Of a stretch of DNA of 64,000 nt, positions 21,390 through 34,351 are shown piece after piece. Numbering within the stretch: position 1 is the stretch's first letter; every line of letters starts with the position of its first letter. The DNA lies in assembly GCF_011745365.1 (NCBI RefSeq), contig NW_024468919.1, positions 868,001-932,000 on the forward strand. Reading direction: 5' to 3'. The position numbers and the translations under genes are program-made. The notes under the pieces were generated by a model. It was given only the letters and a program-made list of their open reading frames with translations. It made no database searches and had not been told where the DNA came from. The stretch is from Cryphonectria parasitica EP155. Its lineage: Eukaryota; Ascomycota; Sordariomycetes; Diaporthales; Cryphonectriaceae.

Positions 21390-24300
21390 TGATGGAGCGC
21401 GAACCTGACGATCTTATGCTCTCAGTAAAGTATATTAATACCTACTCCTTTCCATCCTAGTACAGCATTTTGCAGTTCCAGAGCAAGGGAAAGAGTATTT
21501 GGAAGTATCTAGATCCGGATGGCTCAGATATGCTCTTTTTCGAATCTGAAGACTTCGATCTCGAGTTCTCTAAGTTCATTCAGGATCTTAAGAAGGAGCG
21601 CAAAAATACTATAACGGAGAACTACAAGCTACTCTTTATCCAGGAACAAGCTATTCTCTATAATCAGGAGATGAAATGCTTTTAGCTTTGTTAAAATAAG
21701 CAGTTGCATGCTTACCAGAATGTATAGAGGATGTGAAACTGGATTTAGAAAATAGTATCTTCATCAGTTCTTATTTCTTATATGCATATCTATTCAGGAA
21801 AGAAGTCTTTCTCGATTCAACAAGTGCTTAGGAATCTGAAGAAAGATCTCTATCTGTCCAAGGAGAGCATGAAACAGGTTGTTCGCTTCCAGTACTGCTA
21901 TTATCTTGAGCTAGCTACTAGGCAAGGCATTGATTTTCAAAACTAGTGCTAGCAGTATCAGGATCTCCTGAATCTAGCTTAGGTTTACAGCATTAACGAA
22001 GTTGAGAGACTTCAGAGCTCTGATAACTTTCTTGCTGCTGTTGGAGTTTGCTTCCAGACAGAATAAGCTAAAATGCAACAATATCTCCTTGCTACAGCAT
22101 CTGATAATGATCTGCTTATCAAGACTATCGAATAGCTTCAATGAAATCTTGCTTCAATCTACCAACTTCAGCCTGAGCAGAAAAAAGGCTCAATAGTATT
22201 CGCTATTATAAGCGGAGAGAACCTACAATCCAGCAACTCAGGCACAAAATCTGGAAAGAAATAAGATAGATCTTCCAGCTAGAGCGAAAAGGGAGATTAC
22301 AAGTATCTCTGCAAGTTATATCAAAGAAAGCATAAATAAAGCTTTATAAGCTGCGGAAAGCTGGAGTATGCTTATACTGGAATTAAGCTAAACTTAATCT
22401 TCAAAGCTTCATTTAATAAGCAAAGAAAGAAGATCCTCTTTAAGCTAGCTAGCAAAAACTATTAGAAGCTCTATTCAGATCTTATTAGAACTGAATAGCT
22501 TTCTTAAGGCTGGATAGAAAGGATTCTATAGAGAACAGAGAATAATAGGAATCTCTATCTAAGCACTATTGAGTGCTAGAATCTCTCAATTATAATATTA
22601 AAATATCAGATCTAATACTTCTTAAGCTTGAAATAAAGCATTCTTAGTTCCTTTAAATAAATGCTATCTTTAATTCTTAACTTTTCAACTAAGCAGTATT
22701 ACTATAAGCAAGTGTAGCAATCTTCTTAATACTGTTTCAGATATCTTATATTCTTTTCTAAAGTATAGTTCTGAATAACTGCAGAGCTATATATCTTGTT
22801 AATAGCATTGATCTTCTAAAGCTAAATATCTTTTCTTTCTTAAGGAATGCAGAAGTTATGAAAGCAGGGAGCTCATTGTTGCTAATATGAGGATTTAGGA
22901 AACAATGCTTCAAAAATGTACTAAATAGAAAGCAAGGGAAATGTACTGAGAACCTAGTTTTCAACTGTATAGCAGTTGTAAATAGCTTTTATATTAATAT
23001 AATTGCTAAGGCTTTCTTATATGAGAAAGGGATTTAATACTATAGCAAAGATAGCATACTGCACTTAGAAATGCTTAAATAGAGTGCAGTAATTGCAAAT
23101 CTATATAAAGAGTTTAATTTAGTCTTCTTCGAATATATTTCTTTTGCAAACTCTTTCTACTCTCAAGCTCTAGCTATGCTGCTATACAGCTGAGCTAGCA
23201 TTCTCGTATTCTCAACTCTAAAAAGAAATAAGCATTCTCGTTCTTCATATAATGAAGCGCTTGAAAGAAGTGATTCAGAGTATCTTTAGCATCTAAGATT
23301 AGGATATCTGAATGCTAATGCTCTGAAGAAGCTTGTTTACTCAGTTCGTGATATTAGAATTAACAGAATTAGACGAATTGATTGTAAATACTGTATTCTA
23401 GAGCACATTACAAAGATTATTCAATGTGCAAGATCTGAATACTACAGCTCTCAATTATTCTAGCGCATTAGTTGGAATCTTCTCGATTATAATAAAGTAT
23501 AGGATAGCTCAAAATAAGCTCTTATATTCAAAGATGAGTATAGTAGCAAGTTGTTTGCCTTTCTGATATCTAATAAAGCATAATTCATAGTATTCGATAT
23601 GCTTAGGTTATTCGAGATCTGAGTATAATGCTAATATTGCTTCTTTGTTTGCAAAATCAGATAGAATGCAGACTTCTCAGTTATAAGAAGGCTATATGAA
23701 ATAGTATATATATAATAGTGCGCTAATAATAGCATTAATCTGGAGATTACTTCACTGCATATGAAAGAGTTAAATAGCGCTGCTGAGCAAGCTGAGCGTG
23801 AAATTCAGAAGCATATGCTAGTTCTCCTGTTATCAGCCAAACTACTGAAAGATCTATGGCTAGAGTGTGTAAAAGCAGCTATCTAGCTGTTCAATATCTC
23901 TCTATCCATGCTCAAGCACTCTGAAATGCTAAATTCACTTCTGAATAGCTGATTCAGGCAGTACTTTCGTTGGTATGCGCTGGAAATAGTCAGAACAGCA
24001 GTCTCGAATCTACAGCTCAACTGAGCTAGAATCTATGCATATAGATGCTAAGCATATATTCTGCAAGAAGAGTGCAAACTTAGCTCTTATAAATGGGATA
24101 TAAAAACAGAACTAAGAGCATATAAGAGCTATTTTGTAGAATACATTACAAGCAATCTATATTGCATATAGCTTTCAGCGCTTGCAAGAATTGCAACTAT
24201 ATGCAATATTCTATTCAATAAAAGCTAATTCTATAATCCAAATAGCAGTAAGATATTAGAAGTACTATTTCATGCTTAGCTAATACTAATTATTTTAGAA

Positions 24301-24715
24301 ATCGGAAATAATAAGAAAATCATGAATATAATCATTATTGAAAGCATATAGGATTCAGTTCTCTAGCCTAATGCTACAAATCGAAACTAAGGATCTCATT
24401 TGCTGTTCAACGAGAACAGTAGCCCATCCTCAGAGTCTCTTTCGGAAGGCATTCCGAGTTGGAATTCGGGGATAAGAGTATCTAAGACTGGCAATAGAGC
24501 GTTCTTGCAAAGCAACCTATCCCAGGAAAGAAGCTTAGAGAATAAGGTGCAAGAACTTCCAACTTCTGAAAAATCTCCTGAGGCACTGAAATGAATGGAT
24601 TAGCTAGAAAGAAGCGCTGCTGCAAGCAGCGAGAATGTTTCAGCAACTGAACAAGCGTTTTCAAGTACTGAATAACAAGCTATCAGCGCATCTACTGCTT
24701 AGGATACAAGCTAGC
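21390..24715 (+). pseudogene. Copia gag and pol 5' part (gag to integrase), decayed
   Basis: Gag-like start near 21399. IQFQSKGKSIWKYLDPDG-type sequence around 21470-21520 (translation FQSKGKSIWKYLDPDGSDM) is typical of copia gag. The GAG-pre-integrase zinc motif region is at about 23290-23420 (LNADALKKLVYSVRD, DCKYCILEHI). The integrase core is at about 23500-24090 with multiple stops, and the integrase C-terminal region is at 24020-24230 (ARIYAYRC, ELRAYKSYFVEYI). An Asp/Ser/Glu-rich linker between integrase and RT runs to 24715. Stops are mainly TAG/TAA where CAG/CAA/TGG are expected. The frame is cut at 24720 by the gypsy element and resumes at 39968. Confidence 0.75.
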
Positions 24716-24720
24716 CTGCA
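24716..24720. repeat. Gypsy A target-site duplication, left copy (CTGCA)
   Basis: CTGCA precedes the left LTR of element A and is repeated at 39963-39967 after the right LTR. It lies within the copia linker between integrase and RT. Confidence 0.9.
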
Positions 24721-25030
24721 TGTCAGGGCTTGTATGCGCACAAAGGAAATAGGTGGCCCTTGCGACCCCTGGTGGCGGTCCAGGGCTGCTGCGAGGGCTT
24801 TGCTCCGAAGCAGCGCTCTTGTACGATGCTGCGTGGCCATCAGGCCATTGTCATCCCATCTAGTCCAGGCCAATTGTGTACATAAGGGAAAGGGGAACAA
24901 CAGATCCAGCAGCGAAAAAGAGGAGGAGGGAGATAGGTTCAGTAGTCCCTTTGAATGAAAGCATCAACAGAGCAGCTTGAGAGCAGCTCACACCTCTTCA
25001 CCTTACTTGTGTGCTCTTTTTACCCTGACA
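24721..25030 (+). repeat. Gypsy A left (5') LTR
   Basis: 310 bp, TGTCAGGGCTTG... to ...TTTTTACCCTGACA, with terminal inverted TGTCAGGG/CCCTGACA. The right LTR has the same length and differs by transitions (for example GGCCCTTGCG against AGCTCTTGCA). Confidence 0.9.
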
Positions 25031-25270
25031 AGTCTGAACCTTCTACTCTTTCCCAGGAAGTAAGCTGTTGGGGATGAGAATGGCTTCAGTTATATGAAGC
25101 AGCAGCGCTGCTTCAGAGCGACAATCACAACGAGCTGGCAACTCCAATCCCTTACAGACTCTAAGCCAACTCCCCTCTCAGATCCTCTCTCCAAGCTCGA
25201 ACCTAGGCCCAGCCTACGAGAATCCCTCGCTTGAAGCACTAGCAGATATAGCTGGATTGCAATACTAGGA

Positions 25271-27353
25271 ATGCAAGCTCGATCATTAGTTGGAAGAAGA
25301 GGAGATACAGCAGCAGCTGAGGAGCAAGTGTGCTTGCTTAATACTACTCCAGAGCAGCAATACCAGCCCGGAGCCCCAGCCAGCTGGCCTCAGCCCTCTC
25401 AGCACCCCTCCTGTGCCAATCCCTTCAGAGGCACTCTCAACAGCGCCTGCACAGCTATATTGCAGCTTACCAGCCCTTATATACAAGGAGGGATTGTATA
25501 TAGAGTTGAAGATGTTTCTATATAATCTGCAGTACTATTTCGATATCTGCTGCTTAACTAATGAAGCGGATAAGATAGAATATGCAGTACGCTGCTTGAA
25601 AGATGATTCCAAGCAGGACTGGATCAACTATGTTGCCCGCTAGGAGGAGGAATAGCGTGAGCCTATTCCTATCACCTTTGGAGAACTTGAATCCTTTCTG
25701 AAGAACCAGTTAGCTGATCTTACTACCTGCGCTGTTACTGCTGCAGCGATGCTTGCAAGCATTGCTCAAGGCAAGAGCAAATCAGTGATAAGCTTTGTAT
25801 GCTGATACCAGAAGGCGAAGCTTGAGTCTCTCCATCCTGATATCGAGCAATACTGCATAATAGCTGTTCTTATACGCCTCAGACCAGAGATCCGTATTGC
25901 TATCAGTGCGCAGATAATGCTCCCGAGCAGCTGGAATGCTCTGATTAGCTTAGTATGATATATCGAATCCGCTCAAGAGATGATTACCAATCCTCAATCT
26001 GCTGTCAAGACGCTCCTAAGCAGCAGCTCAGGAACTGCTACCCTCTCATATCGTGGCTGTTATAGCTGTGGCAAGCTAGATTATATAGCAAGGGACTGCA
26101 CAGCTCTGCGTAGTTCTTAGGCACTTCCCTTCATGAGTACTCAAGCTTCGTTGATGCGCTCTTAGATAGTTAATAATAACTTTGCTTGCTATTACAACTG
26201 TTAGAAGACAGGCTATTTTGCTAATCTATACCCGGAGTCTCGATGAAATATCTATTACACCTGCAATAAGCCAGGCTACTATAGTTCCAGTTATTCAGAA
26301 GCAGAATGTTGGATTTGCAGGAAGAAAAAGCATATAGCAAACAGCTGCAAGCAGGCTAACAAGATAGCAATAGCCATGCAACAGAGCTGAGGAGATGCTG
26401 AGCGGAAGCCTCGCCAGCTTACTATTCATACAAGGCTATTGCTTGGAAACAAAAGGAAGCATATGTATAGATTGGTTGACTTAGGAGCAGAGGAGAATCT
26501 GATTAACTGCTGCTTAGCTGAGGCTCTGGCGCAGAACCAATCTTTTGAAGCATGCTTCAAGCTCATCTTAATTAATCAGGGAGCTATTATTATATATAGC
26601 AGCTGCTTTATTGATATAAAGATTACAGATAGCTTAGGAATATCCAGGAAGCAGCGTTATCGCTTTATAGTAGCAGATATTAGCTAGCTTAGCTTGATTC
26701 TGGGATTTCTATAGCTTAAGATTATTAATCTAGTAATACAATGAGATATGAAGCAATGAAGATTTCTTCTCCAGCACTTCCAGATTTAGCTCTATACTAT
26801 AGCGAAAGAGCTTGAGGAAGCGAGAGTTATCTTTGCAGCATATTACTATCCAAGCTTATCAGATCTACCTCTCAAGGCTGAGCTAGAAGATGCAGCACTA
26901 AAGCTGCACCTGCCCTCTGAGTACTGCAACTTCATTAATCTATGCATGAAGAAGGCATTAAAGTTGCTTGTATCCTATACTGATATTAACTATTGCATTG
27001 AGCTTGAAGAGAAGGTAAGACTGCTCTGAAAGCTTTTGTATGCTCTCTTTGCAGCTGAACTAGAAGTACTTAGGAAATACTTGAAGGAGATGCTAGCTAG
27101 AGGATGAATTCGATTCTCAATCAGCTCTGCTAGCGCATCTATACTATTCGTGCTAAAGAAAGGAAGCAAGCTGCACTTCTATATGAATTATAGAGCGCTA
27201 AATCGGATTATATGTAAGAACTGTATTCCGTTATCTTTAATTGCTAAGATTCTTAATTAACTGAGCTATGTATAAATCTATACTAAGCTCAATCTTAAGA
27301 ATGCATATTATCAGCTTCGAATCTGTAAAGGAGATGAGTAGAAGACTGCCTTT
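25271..27353 (+). pseudogene. Gypsy A gag, protease and RT 5' part
   Basis: Gag domain about 25480-25960 (MFLYNLQYYFDICCLTNEAD, DDSKQDWINYVAR, FGELESFLKNQLADL). Zinc knuckles are at about 26050-26350: CYSCGKLDYIARDC has Tyr in place of the knuckle His, and two more decayed knuckles follow. The protease motif LVDLGAEENLI (about 26468-26500) has Ser/Thr of D-S/T-G replaced by Leu. RT begins near 26930 and is readable to 27353 (ELEVLRKYLKEMLARG, LHFYMNYRALNRII, KLNLKNAYYQLRI, KTAFRI). The sequence is cut at 27358 by element B and continues at 34821. Stops throughout. Confidence 0.8.
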
Positions 27354-27358
27354 CGTAT
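27354..27358. repeat. Gypsy B target-site duplication, left copy (CGTAT)
   Basis: CGTAT occurs immediately before 27359 and immediately after 34815 (34816-34820). It interrupts the RT codons of element A, and RT reading resumes at the right copy. Confidence 0.92.
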
Positions 27359-27822
27359 TGTAATGAGCACTGCAGCAATCCGAAGATTCCTAAGTATACG
27401 AAGGGGTTTATGCTAACAAGAGCGGTGTCAAAGTGTCAAGTCCTTGAATACGGAACCGTACAAGTCCTAATAAGCGATGCAAGTGTTCACTGCCTTTGGG
27501 GCTATTCAGTGTATGAGACTGAATACTTAGATTGATAACTGAAGAGCTATGTACGAGATTTATCTAATGGGAATGAACGTGTTCTTATATATCCAGCTCT
27601 TCAGTCCTGTTGGTAGTGCTGGTTGTTGGATCCCTTGGATCACCTGGGTGATCTAACTGATCCGGATCACCATGGATCAGCCACTGATCCATCCTGATTC
27701 TGTAACCCTAACCCTTGCTTATGTAAGCCTTAGTTCTTGAGATATTGAATCCTTCTCTGTCTTTCCGAACAGTTATTCCGAGTGTTCTGGCTAGTAATCT
27801 GCATATTGAATAAATCATAACA
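27359..27822 (-). repeat. Gypsy B LTR (3' LTR in element orientation)
   Basis: 464 bp, TGTAATGAGCACTGC... to ...AAATCATAACA. It contains a GGATCA/TGATCC-rich stretch around 27630-27690 and a telomere-like CCCTAACCCT at 27706-27715. Compared with the other LTR the differences are C/T or G/A: this copy is less mutated in the first half and more mutated in the last 60 bp. Confidence 0.9.
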
Positions 27823-27914
27823 TCATCTCTCTCCTATCAATCATTATTCCTAACAATCTTTCATAAGTATCCAAGCAAGTTATTCGCATACATGGTCATG
27901 CCTTCCTAATCGAG

Positions 27915-28561
27915 ATGTTGAACAGAATCAACAAATCGCATCCTAGTCGTTCGGTGAAAACTCAAGAGCATTATCATCTTGCTGAGCTTATTTCTGCTTT
28001 TGATATCGAAATGCCTGCTTGTGCTCATTATCGGGAGACGGGAGCTTCCTGTTGTTTCGCTGAAAACTCTTCTCGTTGTGGGAAGTGTATTTCTCTGGGT
28101 CAAAGCTGTGATACTGGTTGTTTCTCGGCCTCTGCTGGTTGGTTTCTTCGTTCCTTGGTGTTCTCCGTGGTTACTGATTTTCTTCTGTAGCAGGGCGTTT
28201 GATTCGTGAAAAGCGCAAGGTTTTGAGCGAGGAGGCTGAGGCAGAGTTAGCAAATGCTGCTGCCCTACAAGCCTTGCTGGCATCGCAGGCTCGTCTTGAT
28301 TGTGCATGGAAACAGCGAAGGCTGCTGGAGGAATGTACTGCAGAAATGATTCGTTGTGGTTTCAATTTCTTGGAAGGGTTCGCTGATGAGGAGGATTGCA
28401 GTCTTCGTGAAGAGGAGACTCGTCTGATATCTCAGGGACATCTTGAGGTTATCGACTGGAGTTCCTTAGCTCTTGATCCTAGCATGTCTGGTTGGCCTTC
28501 CCTTCTGGAGAGTGAAACTGCAGCGCCTGATTCTCGCTCCGGAGCAGAGAGGTTGTCTTAG
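27915..28561 (+). CDS. Convergent ORF in gypsy B: Zn2Cys6-like cysteine cluster plus coiled coil
   Basis: Proposed two-exon gene: 27915-28116 and 28191-28561 (190 aa). The intron has donor GTTGTT at 28117, a branch-point-like TTACTGAT near 28171 and acceptor TGTAG at 28190. Its 74 bp restores one frame with no stop. Residues about 35-67 hold CAHYRETGASCC, FAENSSRCGKC and ISLGQSC. The spacing C-x2-[Y]-x6-C-x8-C-x2-C-x6-C is that of a Zn2Cys6 cluster, with the second Cys replaced by Tyr (TGT to TAT). The rest is Glu/Ala/Leu-rich, predicted coiled coil, with an acidic Ser/Pro tail. It lies between chromodomain and LTR, opposite to gag-pol. It is the only long open frame in a heavily stopped 23-kb region. 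Role unknown; DNA or RNA binding is an inference. Confidence 0.6.
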
Positions 28562-28589
28562 ATGCTGGTTTTCCTTTTCCAATATTCAG

Positions 28590-31500
28590 CTACCTTTTCT
28601 TAAGCATTTTTAATATTTTTCTGCAGTTCCTAAGAATTTTCGCTTGCTGAGTATCCTTTCCATTTGATGAGATATTCCCTTGTATTGTCTGTACTTCTAT
28701 GCTTGAGAATCTTTTCTACCTTATACTCTGATTCATTGTTTTCCGCTTCTGCTATATTGTCTGTTAATGTTTCCTATACTGCTGGTTCTAGCAATAAGAT
28801 GTGAAAAACCGGATATATCCTTATTCCATGAGGTAATGCTAACTCGTAATTAACTGGGAAAATCTGTTGCAAGATTTTGAATGATTCCAACTTTTTATAA
28901 TCGAGTTTATTGCTGGATCTGATTGTTTTGATGTTTTTTCGAAGTAGATAGATCTTATCTTCTTCCTATAGGATTGATCTTTCAATTCTTTTAAAGTTTG
29001 CATACTGCATCATTCGTTCCTGAACGAATTATAGTTCTGATCGGAATTCCTTCTGAACTTTCTTAATCTTTTTAACCCTTTTATCTGCAGCTTCTACATC
29101 TGCTTCTAGCAATGCCTTATGATAAGCTGTTGGATTATATCCGTAGAATGTGAAGAATAATGATTTCTTCATTATGCTTATATCCGCGCTATTATAAGCG
29201 AACTGTGCAAGAGGCAACAGATCGATCCAATTGTTCTATTCCTGGTTAATATAGTATTGAAGGTATTATTCAACAATCTGATTTATTCTTTCTGTCTATT
29301 CATCTGTTTGCAGGTGGAATGCTATAGATATTCTATAGTATATTCCGAGCTATTTCATAAATAAAGTTTAAAATTTTGAATTGAATTTTCTATTTCTATT
29401 GAAGATCACTTCCTCTAGCATGCTGTAATTAGCAATAATTGTTCTGAGAAATGCGTATACAAGTTCCTCTGCTATACTGCTTTTCTTATAAAGGAGAAAG
29501 TAAGCATACTTGCTTAGTTTGCAAATCACTACTAAAATGCTATCATATTGCACTTTAGTTAAAAGTTCTTATAAAAGAAGTAGCTTAATAATGAAGTTTA
29601 GATTAATAAATTGCTAAACAGTTATAGATACTGGTAAGGAGTGCAGTAGTCTGTAAGGCTTATATCTTTCTGCTTTGTTCTTCTTGCAGCTATTGCATTG
29701 TTATAAAATGTTCTCAATTCTTTTCCTAAAGCTTAATAAGTTCCAGTATCTTTTGATACATTCGTAGATTGCTCTGATTCCCTGATATTCATATGCTAAT
29801 GCACTGTATACATTCTTAATATAATTATTTTGTTCGTCTGGAATCATTGATTCTGAATTCTTTTCCAAGGATTCTATTCTGAGAGCAGCATTCAGTTCTC
29901 TATATACGTTAACAAGATTTCCTGACTCATCTTGGGCGAAGATGTTCTATATATCCGAGGAATCTATATCTCGATAGTCTGATCTTCTGCTAAGAGCATC
30001 TGCTTGTTCATTCTCCAAGCCTTTGCAGTGCACAATCTTGAAATCGAACTGTAAAAGGAATTCTGCCCATCTAACTTATTGCTTATTCAAAACCTTAATT
30101 ATCATGAATGTAATCAGATTCTTATAATCCGAGTAAACTATGATTGAGTATTATATACTAATAAGATAGTATTGCTACTTCTCAAAAGTCTTTACTATCG
30201 CTATAAGTTCCTGATCAGGGATTTCATAGTTAACTTCCGAGCTATTCAACTTCTTTGAAAAGTTGCTTACAATCCTTAGATATTCTTGGTTGTCTTGCTA
30301 ACCAAGTTGTTCTCCGAATGCATATCCTAATATATTAATCTCAATTTCAAAGGATTTATAGAGATCTGCTTCATACAGAACTAGCTCTGAGGTGATATGC
30401 TTAATAATCTTATCAAAAGCTTCTTGTATCTTGGGGATTCATTTGAAGAGCTGCTTCTTTTTGATAAGATTTGTAAGGGAATATGCAATCTGGCTGTAGT
30501 TCTTAATGAACTGCCTGTAGAAGTTAATGTATCTGAGAAAAAACCTAACATTCCTAATATTCCTAGAAACTAGCTAATTCCTAACAGCTTCTATCTTATC
30601 TTTCTATAGCTTAATGCATTCTAGCTTGATTGTGAATCCAAGATAGTTAACTTTCTGTATATAAAAGTAGCTTTTTGCAAGCTCTATAAGAAGCTTTGCA
30701 TTCTAAAGCATTTGCAATACTGTTTCTATATATTTCTTGTATTCTTCTAATATTCGAAAGTAAATAAGGATATTATTGAGATAGGCAATGATGAACTGAT
30801 TTAGATGCTTGCATAGGATATGATTGATCATTTTCTGGAATGAAGCTGGAGCATTCGTTAAACTAAAGAGTATAATCAAATATTCGTAGTATTCGTAGCA
30901 TGTTCTGAAAGCAGTTTTCTATTCTTCTTCTTCTTTTATTCTAATCAGATTATAAGCTTTTTTCAGATTTAGAACTGTGAATCACTATGCTCCTTGCAGC
31001 CTATCTTGTAATTCCTTGATGAGTAGCAATGGATATCGGTTCTTGATTGTAATATCATTGAGTTGCTTATAATCAATGCATAGCTTAAGCTTGCTGTTTT
31101 TCTTAGATATAAACAGGATAGGATATTCTGCTGATAATTGCAATAATCGTATATATCCCTTCTTAAGATTCTTATCGAGATACTCCCAAAGTGTCTCTAG
31201 CTGTATCTTGTTTAGTCCGTAGATGAGGAAGAATTTAAGCTATTTCCCTTCTTGTAGCGGAATCTCGTGATTGTATGAGCTGTATTCTAGCAATCCTGTA
31301 TCCAATTCTCTCTGGAATAGTTTCTTAAACTTGTAATATTCTCGTAGTATGTTTGCAAGTATTAGTTCTAGTTCTTGTGCTGTTTCTGCTATCTGGAGGA
31401 ACAGTAGATATCGTTGAGCGTGCTTCTTTTCGTTCATTGTTTTTGGTAACGTTTTTGAGAGCCTTGAGCGTTCGCTTCGAGCTGGACTGAGCGCTCGAGG

Positions 31501-32250
31501 GCCTGGTTTCGAGGTTTTTCCCGTGTGGGTTTATAATTCACTTTCTGAAGCTTTTTCTTATTGCTCCGGAGCGAACCAACTTGCTGAGGATCTCGCTTCC
31601 ATTGTTTTGCTAACCTATTAGCGCTCTGGCATTATTTGGGTTTACTTATTACTAGATCCTTTTCCTTGAACTGCTAGCTCTGCTGGTTTGGAGATATATA
31701 TGAAGTTGTATGAAGCTTCTTTTCCTGAGTATTCTTCAATTACTAGCTTCGATTCTGCGCTATTAATTGTAACTATCTCTCTGGGTACAGCTTGTTCTTA
31801 TAAAAGCTGGCCAGTAGTTCAATTGATTTGAGAATTGTGCTTCTTGAGTTATAAAAGCTTCATAATCAGCTCATGCTGTGCTATATCTGTGATATTAAAG
31901 GAAGCTTTGATTATATGTTTTTGGATTAAGATAGATAGATAATCAGTCTCCTTATCGATTATTCCTTAGTTGTATGCAACAGATTGTTCTTTTACAGTGC
32001 TGAGAGTATATGGGCATTTCTTTTATTTTCATTGTAGTTGTGCCTGATTGATGATGTATGGGAATATGAAGTTTCTCTAAGCATTACTGTTCAATAGTGC
32101 GCTATACTTATATCCTTGAATATATATATCGAACTTGATATAAGCATAATCTGTTCTAAAAGCTTCATATAGGAATTGTTCCGGTCTGATTATCTGCAGT
32201 TCCTTTACAAGCAATTCTATTCTTTTGGATTTGTTGAGAACTGCTTGTTC
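28590..32250 (-). pseudogene. Gypsy B pol (protease, RT, RNase H, integrase, chromodomain), decayed
   Basis: On the minus strand: a protease-like ALLNSNAxRNFI near 32090 (Asp of D-S-G changed to Asn). RT is at about 31240-30550, with LCIDYKQLNDITIKNRYPLL, the catalytic box AYLNNILIYF at about 30770 (expected Y-L-D-D) and FFLRYINFYRQFIKNYS. RNase H is at about 30300-30030 (YSDYKNLITFM, RWAEFLLQFDFKIVH). Integrase is at about 29720-29030 (CNSCKKNKAERY, ILVVICKLSKYAYFL, PLAQFAYNSAD). A chromodomain is at about 28730-28590 (REYLIKWKGYS). Many stops are TAG/TAA. It is not functional. Confidence 0.85.
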
Positions 32251-34351
32251 TTCTAAGCCTGCTTTGCTACTTCTTAAGCAAGCTTCTTAGCTTGCTTTTG
32301 CTTGTATTATCATTATTCCTGATCTTTCTTCTGTTAATGCTAGTTGCAAATCTTGTTATTAATGTGAATCGTATAGAGTATTGTTTTATACTGCTACTAT
32401 TTTATCTTCTTGTTCATGCATTGCCTGAGGCAGTTGTTTGGTAGTTCGATGTATGTATTGTAGTGCTATCTGTTGAAAATCTCTCTGAAGCGGAGTTCCT
32501 ATTCTTCAACAGCTTGAAGGATTTGTTCTGATTCTCTAACAGGGAATTATTCGTATTGCATCTTATCTGAGAAATGCATTCTGCAGCTATGATAGGTGCA
32601 GGAGATTCAAGCTAATTCGTGGTGTAGATTGTAAAGTGGGCTGATTCGAGAATTCTTATCTTCTCGTATTTCGATGTTCTGCAAGAGGATGCAGGTAAAG
32701 AGCTTTTCCAGCTCTATTCCGTAGATGAGATATTTAATCCATGTTGTTTCCTTGTTCCACCCAATACCGAAGAGAAATCTTCCTGTAGATTTCTTGAGTT
32801 CATTATTCATGAAAGACTCTAGTGAACCATTGGATTATTCGTTTTAGCTTGTTGTTTGAGAAGCATTTTCGGTATTGCTTAGATATTCATACTAGTAGCC
32901 AAGAGGGTATCATTCCTTATTCATATCCCTGGTTATAGTGCTTAGCATAAGCAATGGAGAATGTTGAAAGGTATCGTTGCTAAGCTCTTCTTCCAACATC
33001 TGAATGCTCTGTTCCGCGATATCAGAGTAGTCCGGATTGCTACTCGTAGGGATGCTGAGCGTGCACTCTCGTTCTGCTATTGCTATTTATCTGCAGCGCT
33101 TAGATTTCTGAGAGAATTATCTTGAACCTTCCTTACTCGAGAGGTGTATTAAGCAGTTGTTATTATAGCAGAATGTTCAGCTGAGACTTCCGTAATCAAC
33201 AGAATCCGACACTTGCTTCGAGGGGGTGTTGCTTAGTTGATTGGGTTTCTGTTGTTGAGCAATATTCATCTAGCGTCCTTCCTGAATTAGTTGCTATTTA
33301 TTCTTCCGGGGTTGATAGCAGTTGTATACAATGTATTCTTATTTGTTGCAGTTGTAGCAAATAATGCTGTTCCTCTTGCTATACTGCCTATTAGCTGCAT
33401 TGAGTTCCATGAGACTAGCATGCATAGTACTGCTCTAGGCTATACTGCCATATCAACCGCTATTCTTGTTTTGAAGTTTCTTATCCGTATTAGCCGGAAA
33501 TCTCCAAGTCTAGCTTTCTCCCTTCTTGAACTTCTCTACCCGTTATTCATACAGATAGTTGTTGATACAGATAGCTTGATTAGAGAATGTTGTGAAGTTC
33601 TCTGGCTAATCCTGTTTGGAGATTTCGTTCTTAATGTTGTTCTTGAGTCCCTTATAGTAGTATTCCATGAGATTCTTATTCTCCTACGGAAGTTTTGCTG
33701 AGAGTTGCTTGAATCTAACCGTATAGGCAGAAGCTGATTTGGTCTGCTTGAGGTTCATGAGCTGCTAAGCTGTAGTGCGTTCTTCGTTGAGATTATCAAA
33801 GGTTTCCTTGAGAGCTTTCTCAAAGCTCTCAAAGAAATCGAATATATTCTTGATATCCTGGATATGTGTATTGGGATTGTTCTGATGCTCCAAGTGGTTG
33901 CATAGAGAAGGCTTGTACTAGATAAGAGCATTCTTTTCGAGATGAGTTTCTGCAAGGATAACTTTCTCAGATTTCTTAATGAATTGATTCTCATAATGCA
34001 GGAAATACGCTCTGCAGTGGGTAAGGAATCTATGCAGCGTTTTCTGGTTGCTGTTGTATATAGCAAGCTTATTCATCTTATATATCTTTCCAGCATCATT
34101 AATAGCTATAGAGATGAACTGCGCCTGTTGAGCCTGTTGAGCTAGCTAAGCTTGTTGGTTAGCGATGATAGCGCTCTGAGCCTGCTGTTGTTCGCGCAGG
34201 TTCTGGATACGCTGGATAAGCTGGTACATCTGGTTAACCAGTTCCTTCTGAGTGGGAGCATGCGAGGACGAAGGGGTTCCTGAAGGAGCTATCGTATTCC
34301 GTATTGCTCAAGGGGTAATACTGAACTGTTCTTGAACAAGAGTTGTTAAAA
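32251..34351 (-). pseudogene. Gypsy B gag region, decayed
   Basis: Minus-strand gag-like sequence upstream of pol. A CCHC knuckle remnant CYNCNK-x-EYIVYNC lies at about 33310-33355 (His and Gly positions changed). An Arg/Ser/Leu-rich gag frame is readable at 34066-33755, and another frame at 32810-32607 (FGIGWNKETTWIKYLIYG). The plus-strand ORF at 33291-33701 is the shadow of this region. Confidence 0.65.

Noticed and set aside
33291..33701. 136-codon hydrophobic plus-strand ORF
   Set aside because: It is the complement of the gypsy B gag region (zinc knuckle and Arg/Ser-rich frame on minus); hydrophobicity is a by-product.
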